From DSSM01 sp964484125 (GTDB taxonomy: Bacteria; Bacteroidota; Ignavibacteria; Tepidaquicellales; Tepidaquicellaceae): 5,065 nucleotides of DNA. Numbering within the stretch: position 1 is the first letter of the stretch; each line of letters starts with the position of its first letter. Of this stretch, positions 1-5,065 are shown in pieces. The notes under the pieces were generated by a model. The model was not told the origin of the DNA. It saw only the letters and a list, made by a program, of their open reading frames with translations, and searched no databases. The DNA lies in the NCBI GenBank assembly GCA_964484125.1, contig CAZAEK010000056.1, positions 1-5,065 on the forward strand, in the 5' to 3' direction. Both the position numbers and the translations under genes were made by a program.

Positions 1-31
1 TTATTCAGCCAGAATTTCAAAATTTTATAAA

Positions 32-1720
32 TCAGTTACTTAATAGATTTACTTTGATATTATCGAATATGATCCTTACAAAAGCCCTTCCATCAGGGTC
101 TTCCGTATAGCCAGCGCAGGGCAAATCATCCCCGTCTCCTCCTGCCTGTAGAATAATTTTCTTTATAAAATTCCCAGAAAATGAAGGCTCATGATTTCCA
201 TTTGTTCCTGCGGTGTAATCCATTTCTGAAATGGATGGCTCTGTGAGGATACTCGCAATGTATTTGTCTGTATCGTTAATTTCATAGACCACAACCTCGT
301 CGGACACCTCTGCTTGGGTATCATGCCAAACTTCATTGTCAGGAAGGGGTTCATTAAACTTGAAGTATATTTTTGCCATTACGGCTTTTTTATCCCCTCT
401 GATGAATAATTCTATTTTGCTAGTGATTTTTACTCCGCCGCGAAGCTCATTATCGCCTTGGGTGACTACTGGACACAAATCATATTTATCTGCCACAGGA
501 GTGAGCTCCCTATCCTCGCCCCTTAGCACGCATTGCCGGATGGTATATTGGGACGAAAGCACGATATTGGCAACAGAGTTATCACTTAAAAACCGAAGGG
601 TATAGGCAAGTGCTACACCGGGTGAGTTTGCTGAATAATCAGCTCCTTCCTGGAGGAATTGTGCCAAATTATCAATACCCGTAACCGTATTAACTGCTGT
701 TTCTGTTGGGCCGCCAATAATGAGGGCAGCAATTTTTGAGGAGTTAATAATCTGTTGTTGGCGCTGATTGATATCAATGCTAGCTTTGACACCAAACTTT
801 TTAAGAGAAGCATGAAGCGCTTTTTCTACCTCTTCTTCTTCATAAGATGATTCAACCATAAAATAAATGGCTCGCCCATATTTTACAGATGAAACATAGA
901 CTGGCATTGTACTACCTAATAATTCTTTCGCACGGTCAGTAGTAGGGATAGGTGCAAAAAATTCACAAGGATATTTAGGTGCATCTACGTCAACAGAGTA
1001 GTAAACTTGGGTAAATTTCACTAAAAACCGGCTTTTTATGTCTATTCTATCGAAATCGTAGGAGGCACTTACTTTGGCCCCCCAACCCTTGAAATTAGCA
1101 GCAACGTGTAGCTCGGCTTCTTCTTTTGCGTAAATCTTCTCAACTTCAAAATTAATATAAGCTGGCGTGTTGCCCGCGACTGTTCTGGATAAAAGCTCAT
1201 TAATACCATTTCTGACAGTAGAAAGAGATGGCTTCGCTATCTCGATACTTTGGGAAACACCTTGTTGTGTAGCTAATGAAACTGAAAGTGTCAGAGAATC
1301 TCTATCCGCGACAATCGGGCGATAAGCACCCGTCGCTACACTTGTACCATCAAGTAGGCTACCTGGGTAGATGATTTCCGTTGTAGGGCTCAACATAAAA
1401 AGCTCATTATATTCAGGAGCCCAAGTCGCTTCTTTAAGCTTACAAACAATGTCCCCTGTTTTTGTTTCTTCAGCATTAGTTATGGTGTAAGCTTGTGGTT
1501 TGGGTTGCGAAAAAGGCTTCATATTGCGAACGTAAGCGTTAAAACTATCACACTTAGCACATTCAACAATTCCAAGAGGAGAATTCGGATCATCACATGG
1601 ATTTGCCGGCGGTGTGAGAATGGGAATGATTAGATCATCATTATTCTCACAACCAATGAAGGTTAAAATTGTGCAGCAGCATACTATTACTGCTTTGCAC
1701 AGTAAAATTTGCATTTTCAT
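32..1720 (-). CDS. CDC-like pore-forming lipoprotein (thiol-activated cytolysin superfamily)
   Basis: This 562-residue protein is a predicted lipoprotein of the cholesterol-dependent cytolysin superfamily. Residues 1-24 form a lipoprotein signal with a hydrophobic stretch ending F-I-G-C24; mature CENNDD resembles the acidic surface-export signal of Bacteroidota. A Pro-rich linker (about 30-50) follows. The CDC core spans about 75-400. YPGSLLDGTSV (118-128) matches the family's YPGALL region; about 199-229 and 292-327 align with transmembrane hairpins 1 and 2; V-S-S-V-K-Y-G-R (276-283) matches perfringolysin V-S-N-V-A-Y-G-R; G336-G337 is the conserved beta4/beta5 glycine pair. The last ~135 residues are domain-4 sized and beta-rich, but the Trp-rich undecapeptide ECTGLAWEWWR is absent; the protein has only three Trp (100, 213, 465). 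Family membership is by recognised similarity; surface anchoring and target are inferred. The start gives the lipobox directly. The leader is A/T-only next to the ATG, with no Shine-Dalgarno sequence. It lies 23 bases after the barrel gene, so the two are probably co-transcribed. Confidence 0.88.
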   Translation of the reverse strand: MKMQILLCKAVIVCCCTILTFIGCENNDDLIIPILTPPANPCDDPNSPLGIVECAKCDSFNAYVRNMKPFSQPKPQAYTITNAEETKTGDIVCKLKEATWAPEYNELFMLSPTTEIIYPGSLLDGTSVATGAYRPIVADRDSLTLSVSLATQQGVSQSIEIAKPSLSTVRNGINELLSRTVAGNTPAYINFEVEKIYAKEEAELHVAANFKGWGAKVSASYDFDRIDIKSRFLVKFTQVYYSVDVDAPKYPCEFFAPIPTTDRAKELLGSTMPVYVSSVKYGRAIYFMVESSYEEEEVEKALHASLKKFGVKASIDINQRQQQIINSSKIAALIIGGPTETAVNTVTGIDNLAQFLQEGADYSANSPGVALAYTLRFLSDNSVANIVLSSQYTIRQCVLRGEDRELTPVADKYDLCPVVTQGDNELRGGVKITSKIELFIRGDKKAVMAKIYFKFNEPLPDNEVWHDTQAEVSDEVVVYEINDTDKYIASILTEPSISEMDYTAGTNGNHEPSFSGNFIKKIILQAGGDGDDLPCAGYTEDPDGRAFVRIIFDNIKVNLLSN

Positions 1721-1743
1721 AATTTAATAAGGTTTAAATTAAT

Positions 1744-2478
1744 TTAGAAATTGATTCCTAATTCAAAGCGAAGATTATTTTCTACTCGGAACTTCAGTGG
1801 GTAAGTATTAGTATAAAGGTCATCACCAAAAATATCTACCGAGCCCTTCCATTGGGGTTGGCTTAATGCTAAGCCATAATTTATACCTGCCGTAAGTTTT
1901 GAAAATCGAAACTGATACCCTACTCTTAAAATGGGGCCTTGCATAGTAACTCGGTAGGGAAAAGATGCAACGGGGCTTTCCAAATGCGGTAATGGAATAT
2001 ATTCAAAAGCAGTCTTTTCAAATCTGTAACCAGGCGCTATATAAAGCCCTTTCAAATATTGAAAAATATTAAAATTTCTTATTCCGCAAAATTTTCCAGG
2101 ATAGCACCCATATTTCGCCCGTTTTTTCTCCCAAGGCATTTTCTTTTGATTACTTATCTGGAGAGGACCAAATGGGAAAATTCGCAATTCGCCCATGAAT
2201 GCCCAACTTTTTTCCTGTACTTTAAAATCGGCTTGCAATTGTGTACCTGCGTAAAATTCGGCTCCTCCGAAAAGGGAAAAGTACGACAAAAATCCCTCTT
2301 TAGCTTGAATCTGTAGTCCCACAATAGGATTAATTCGGTCCAACTCATTAGTAGCAATCAGCAAATCAAACTCGACAGGCTTTTCATAAAAAGAATATTT
2401 TCTTTTTTGACAATAGCTATTAAGTCCTACAAAAAGAAAGACTGCAAGGAGTAATACACTCGTAATTGTAGATTTCAT
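1744..2478 (-). CDS. Secreted outer-membrane beta-barrel-like protein, upstream partner of the cytolysin
   Basis: This 244-residue protein has a classic signal peptide: MKST, then a hydrophobic run through residue 19, and probable cleavage after S-Y-C23 before Q24, a common Bacteroidota junction. Tyr at -1 argues against a lipobox. The mature part alternates short aromatic/hydrophobic strands with polar turns, includes LKGLYIAPGYRFEK, as seen in small Bacteroidota outer-membrane barrels, and ends in an aromatic residue (FELGINF). I infer a small outer-membrane barrel and do not recognise a named family with certainty. Two cysteines in Y-G-C-Y-P-G-K-F-C (around 124-132) could form a disulfide in a loop. 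The reading frame is open up to an ATG at 2568, but that would put 30 charged residues ahead of the signal peptide, so I chose the ATG at 2478. The gene is first in a two-gene unit with the cytolysin; export, anchoring or self-protection of the toxin are possible roles. Confidence 0.8.
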   Translation of the reverse strand: MKSTITSVLLLAVFLFVGLNSYCQKRKYSFYEKPVEFDLLIATNELDRINPIVGLQIQAKEGFLSYFSLFGGAEFYAGTQLQADFKVQEKSWAFMGELRIFPFGPLQISNQKKMPWEKKRAKYGCYPGKFCGIRNFNIFQYLKGLYIAPGYRFEKTAFEYIPLPHLESPVASFPYRVTMQGPILRVGYQFRFSKLTAGINYGLALSQPQWKGSVDIFGDDLYTNTYPLKFRVENNLRFELGINF

Positions 2479-2620
2479 GATTGTAAAGTTTTGATGAAAA
2501 AATTTCAAAAAACTTGAATATCGTTTGTAAGTTTTTACAATTTTTTGAATAGAAGAATGAATATCCATTGTAGCAGCCTATTGTTTCAGTCATCCAGGGA
2601 ATAAGTACTTCATTACAACG

Positions 2621-2663
2621 AAAAGAAAAAGGGCTATCCCTTTGGAAGAGATAACCCTCTTTT
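2621..2663 (-). terminator. Rho-independent terminator after the response regulator gene
   Basis: On the minus strand AGGGTTATCTC (2658-2648) pairs with GGGATAGCCCT (2640-2630) across the 7-base loop TTCCAAA. The stem has 11 pairs, two of them G-U. Flanking A and T runs can lengthen it by about four weaker pairs. The T-rich tract TTTTTCTTTT (2630-2621) follows on the minus strand. The stem begins 23 bases past the response regulator stop codon. On the plus strand the hairpin is followed only by CTTTT and no gene points at it, so I assign it to the minus strand. It should separate the two-component operon from the barrel/cytolysin unit. Confidence 0.75.
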
Positions 2664-2680
2664 GAAAAATGATGAATATT

Positions 2681-3463
2681 TTAAATATCTCGAACCGTTA
2701 TTAATAAGCCATTTTTTTTCAAATATGCCCTTCCCGCTTTTGATAGTGGGATTTGACTGTTGTCACTAAAGTATAAGGTATCCCCTTCTACTCGCTTTAT
2801 TTGCTCCAAATTGATATAATATTTACGGTCTATTCGAACAATATTGTAATATACACTATTTATCTGCCTGCCAATTACTCCCAAATTCCGAGTATATAAT
2901 CGAGTTCTGTTATTAGTTAAATGGATAGTTGTCGTATCGTCATCAGCTTTCAAGTATAATATTTCATCTTTTTTGTGAAAATCATAGGCGAACATATCAT
3001 ATTCATTCGAGCGAATTCCTATTTTACGGTAAGCATAGTTCAAATACTGAATCATATCAGGTTTTGGGGGTGCGTAGTAATCGAGTGCATCTTCAATGGC
3101 AGCGTTAAACTGCGGTAAATTTTTAATCATAGTTCTCTTATCCATGAAAAATTTCCACGGAATACCAATTTTTTGGGCTCGCTCAGCGTACTTAGATTCA
3201 TCTGAATGATTCGTAATCAAGAGTACTGGTAAGTGTTTTCTTAAAAAAGCTTGTGCAACATCGATACCTATACCATCCTTGTCTTGTTCTTCCAATGTGA
3301 TGTCGAAAATACAGAGGTCTGGAAGCTCGTCCTGACTATTTTTCAATAAATTCAGAGCATCTTCAGAGGTTCTAACGTGCGTTACTTCATAACCTAATTC
3401 TTGTAAGGCTTGCTGAATTTGTTCAGCATCAATGGTTTGGTCTTCAAGTAGGAGAATTTTCAT
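2681..3463 (-). CDS. LytTR-family two-component response regulator
   Basis: This 260-residue DNA-binding response regulator receives phosphate from the adjacent kinase. Residues 1-125 are a receiver domain: the acidic pair E7-D8, the phospho-acceptor Asp54 in C-I-F-D-I-T-L, the switch Thr84 in V-L-L-I-T, and Lys109 in F-M-D-K in place of the more usual K-P-[FY] setting. A linker (about 128-163) leads to a C-terminal LytTR domain (about 164-255) with D-E-I-L-Y-L-K-A, V-R-I-D-R-K-Y-Y-I-N-L-E-Q-I and D-N-S-Q-I-P-L-S motifs, the mixed beta fold used by AlgR/AgrA-type regulators to bind pairs of short direct repeats. The start codon lies inside the kinase gene (20-base overlap), which points to translational coupling. 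There is no Shine-Dalgarno sequence. Function is confident from family; target promoters are not known, but the cytolysin unit just downstream and the repeats upstream of the kinase are the obvious candidates. Confidence 0.93.
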   Translation of the reverse strand: MKILLLEDQTIDAEQIQQALQELGYEVTHVRTSEDALNLLKNSQDELPDLCIFDITLEEQDKDGIGIDVAQAFLRKHLPVLLITNHSDESKYAERAQKIGIPWKFFMDKRTMIKNLPQFNAAIEDALDYYAPPKPDMIQYLNYAYRKIGIRSNEYDMFAYDFHKKDEILYLKADDDTTTIHLTNNRTRLYTRNLGVIGRQINSVYYNIVRIDRKYYINLEQIKRVEGDTLYFSDNSQIPLSKAGRAYLKKNGLLITVRDI

Positions 3464-4955
3464 AAACTAATTTTTTTATTGGTATATTAAAAGAGAACTT
3501 AGTGCCTGGGTAAAGTAGTTCTATATTCATTTCTCCATTAGTATTAAAGTCTTTGAGGTAGGTTTTGATAAGTTTCATACCCGAAGAACTTTGTGGAATG
3601 CCTTCTAACTTATAACCTGCTCCTCTATCTTCCACAGCAATTTCAATTTGATACTGTTTAATCAAAATATTTATTTTCACCCATCTATCTCCATGTTTAA
3701 AAGCATTCACGCATAGCTCGGTGAGAATTTTAACGAGTTTTAAAGCTTGCGTTGCTCTTACATTTGAAAGTTCATTTATTTTTATTGTACTATCAAAATG
3801 CCGCCATGTATAACTATTTTCAATAAATCCATTTGTCCCGACTACTTTTGTGATTAATTCCTGTAAATTTATACCTTGCTGAATTTCCTCGTGCTTTAGT
3901 GCATATAAAGAATCGAATAAATTTCTTAGAACATCTAATTTTATTTTATTTTCTTTATACAATTCAGCTAATTGATAATTATTTTTACTTAATGCTTCTT
4001 CTTCTAATGTTTTAAAATCATATTGCAGAAAATTTAAATGGTTTCTTATAAAATGCAACATATCTTGCCGGACTGTATCGGCGTTAATTTTTTTTTGTTC
4101 TTCCCATTTTTTTTCTCGTTCTGTGCTTTCGAGTTTCTTTTTGTATGCCCAGCTAAAAATAACTGCTCCAAGTAAGACAGTTAAAAGTATGTGATAACTT
4201 GATAATAATAAGTCAGTATAAATGATTAAGGCATCACTGGCATCCTCTCCTTGAAGTTTGGTAATAACATATAAAACATGAGCAGATAAAGAAAATAATC
4301 CGGCAACAATTATATAAACATAGATAAAAATTCTTGCATTACCTGAAAATCTATTCCAGAAGGATCTTCCTATTGCAAAAACTAAGAGAGACAGAGTAAG
4401 CATAGATACAAATATTGAAATTCCCCATGCCCAATCATCTAAGTTGTTAAGAAATAATACTACGTTTGCAACAATCACAATAATTCCAAATAAAAAGAAA
4501 CGTCTAATATAATTTTCTTCATTAACTCTTAATATTTTATATATTCTAAATTTTTTTCCATATTCTAAGCTGTATGCTCCACAGAGAAAGAAAATATCGT
4601 TGATGGTGCTTATAGAATTGTGAAGCCAGTCAGGCTCTACTCCCCATTGAGTATGAGCAGTTCCCCATGCAGCCATAGCAGTAGAGAAGAAAAATACAGC
4701 CCAACCTTTTTCTTCAGTTTTTTTTCTGATTGACCACCAAACAATTGCGAATATACCAGCAGAAAAACTCGCTAATAACCCACCCATATCTTTTAATATT
4801 TCTCTGAATTTTTCTAAATTAGAGTTATTAACAATTTGGTTTACAGAGTCTTTTATTTCAAAGCCTGCTAATACAAAAGTAAATGCTGATAATAAAACCA
4901 CTGCTCTAAGTAGCCATATAGCGTTTTTGTCCAACCAATTTTCAATATTTCCCAT
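3444..4955 (-). CDS. Multi-pass membrane sensor histidine kinase
   Basis: This 503-residue inner-membrane kinase is the partner of the overlapping LytTR regulator. The N-terminal half holds about eight hydrophobic segments (roughly 13-32, 57-76, 84-100, 116-131, 152-170, 174-196, 207-231, 244-270) with no large periplasmic domain, so the signal is probably sensed in or near the membrane. A charged linker (271-296) leads to the phospho-acceptor region H301-F-I-R-N-H-L-N. This fits the LytS-type pattern H-F-L-x-N-x-L-N and also the HisKA_2 pattern H-R-V-K-N-N-L-Q. The ATPase domain shows an N box (L-T-E-L-C-V-N417-A-F-K-H-G), a G1 box (V-E-D443-R-G-A-G) and a G2-like S-S-S-G-M-K-L-I, ending G-T-K-F-S-F-N-I-P. 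All core catalytic residues appear intact. The sensor part matches no named domain I can recall. The gene looks clearly more AT-rich than the cytolysin gene. M1 is chosen because the next Met (57) would remove the first membrane helix. Confidence 0.9.
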   Translation of the reverse strand: MGNIENWLDKNAIWLLRAVVLLSAFTFVLAGFEIKDSVNQIVNNSNLEKFREILKDMGGLLASFSAGIFAIVWWSIRKKTEEKGWAVFFFSTAMAAWGTAHTQWGVEPDWLHNSISTINDIFFLCGAYSLEYGKKFRIYKILRVNEENYIRRFFLFGIIVIVANVVLFLNNLDDWAWGISIFVSMLTLSLLVFAIGRSFWNRFSGNARIFIYVYIIVAGLFSLSAHVLYVITKLQGEDASDALIIYTDLLLSSYHILLTVLLGAVIFSWAYKKKLESTEREKKWEEQKKINADTVRQDMLHFIRNHLNFLQYDFKTLEEEALSKNNYQLAELYKENKIKLDVLRNLFDSLYALKHEEIQQGINLQELITKVVGTNGFIENSYTWRHFDSTIKINELSNVRATQALKLVKILTELCVNAFKHGDRWVKINILIKQYQIEIAVEDRGAGYKLEGIPQSSSGMKLIKTYLKDFNTNGEMNIELLYPGTKFSFNIPIKKLVYENSPT

Positions 4956-5005
4956 TTTGCTTTTTGCCTTAAAAATCGTTAAAAAGACTAAAAACGAGGA
5001 ATCAG

Positions 5006-5037
5006 TTTACAGTAAATTATGTATTTTTAACAGTGAA
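5006..5037 (-). promoter_or_regulatory. Candidate LytTR operator: paired 11-base repeats upstream of the kinase gene
   Basis: On the plus strand TTTACAGTAAA (5006-5016) and TTAACAGTGAA (5027-5037) share 9 of 11 bases and start exactly 21 bases apart, two helical turns. On the coding (minus) strand they read TTCACTGTTAA, then TTTACTGTAAA. LytTR regulators typically bind two 9-base direct repeats on one helical face with a gap of about 12-13 bases, so the spacing fits; the sequence fits the family consensus only in part (an ACTGTTAA-like core). The first repeat is also an 11-base palindrome, so another dimeric regulator is possible. The pair sits about 50-80 bases upstream of the kinase start, a suitable place for autoregulation. 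I could not assign -33/-7 promoter elements with confidence. Confidence 0.35.
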
Positions 5038-5065
5038 TCATATGGAAGATTAAAAAACTAAAAGG

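Noticed and set aside
1..31. Possible terminator or start of another gene after the cytolysin
   Set aside because: Only A/T-rich sequence without a GC stem or a supported frame is visible, and the window ends here.
336..605. Plus-strand open frame of 89 codons
   Set aside because: It lies wholly inside the well-supported cytolysin gene on the other strand, and its translation resembles no protein family.
1721..1740. Inverted repeat AATTTAA / TTAAATT with a 6-base gap between the barrel and cytolysin genes
   Set aside because: All seven pairs are A-T, and such a match is easily due to chance in an A/T-rich spacer; it has no T tract of its own and ends right at the cytolysin start codon, so it is not a terminator.
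2059..2357. Open frames of 85 codons (plus strand) and 67 codons (minus strand) inside the barrel gene
   Set aside because: They are shadows of the barrel gene in other frames, with no protein-like features or separate start signals.
2479..2568. A 30-residue N-terminal extension of the barrel gene from an ATG at 2568
   Set aside because: It would place a basic stretch ahead of a textbook signal peptide that starts at the ATG at 2478, so the shorter form is far more likely.
4956..5065. Bacteroidota-type promoter (TTTG at -33, TAnnTTTG at -7) upstream of the kinase gene
   Set aside because: Only partial matches such as TAATTTAC were seen, without a well-spaced -33 element.

Overview
The window reads as part of a Bacteroidota chromosome, probably a free-living or environmental member. 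The evidence is: AT-rich DNA; starts with no clear Shine-Dalgarno sequence, in A/T-rich leaders; a lipoprotein whose mature N-terminus (CENNDD) looks like a surface-export signal of that phylum; a small outer-membrane-barrel-like protein; and a LytTR response regulator paired with a multi-pass membrane histidine kinase. Genus and species cannot be told from the sequence.

All four genes I accept lie on the minus strand, so transcription runs from high to low coordinates. First come a membrane histidine kinase (4955 to 3444) and a LytTR-type response regulator (3463 to 2681). They overlap by 20 bases and form one two-component operon, closed by a good intrinsic terminator at about 2621-2663. 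After a roughly 200-base intergenic region comes a second pair: a secreted protein resembling a small outer-membrane beta-barrel (2478 to 1744), then, 23 bases later, a 562-residue lipoprotein of the thiol-activated cytolysin / cholesterol-dependent cytolysin (CDC) superfamily (1720 to 32). The last 31 bases (1-31) hold no recognisable gene or terminator. The 110 bases upstream of the kinase (4956-5065) hold a pair of near-identical 11-base repeats set 21 bases apart, a plausible LytTR operator.

The main point of interest is the barrel/cytolysin cassette. The cytolysin keeps the CDC pore-forming core: both transmembrane-hairpin regions, the YGR motif and the paired glycines. It lacks the Trp-rich undecapeptide that CDCs use for membrane engagement and has an Asp/Gly-rich stretch there instead. 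It also carries a lipobox, so it is probably anchored to the producing cell's outer membrane rather than freely secreted. Proteins of this general kind (CDC-like proteins of Bacteroidota, described for example from Elizabethkingia) are known, but the pairing with a dedicated small barrel next to a LytTR two-component system looks worth testing. A working model, which is inference only, is that the two-component system senses an envelope or external cue, the barrel helps display or restrain the lipidated cytolysin or protects the producer from it, and the cytolysin acts on neighbouring or predatory cells by contact or through vesicles.
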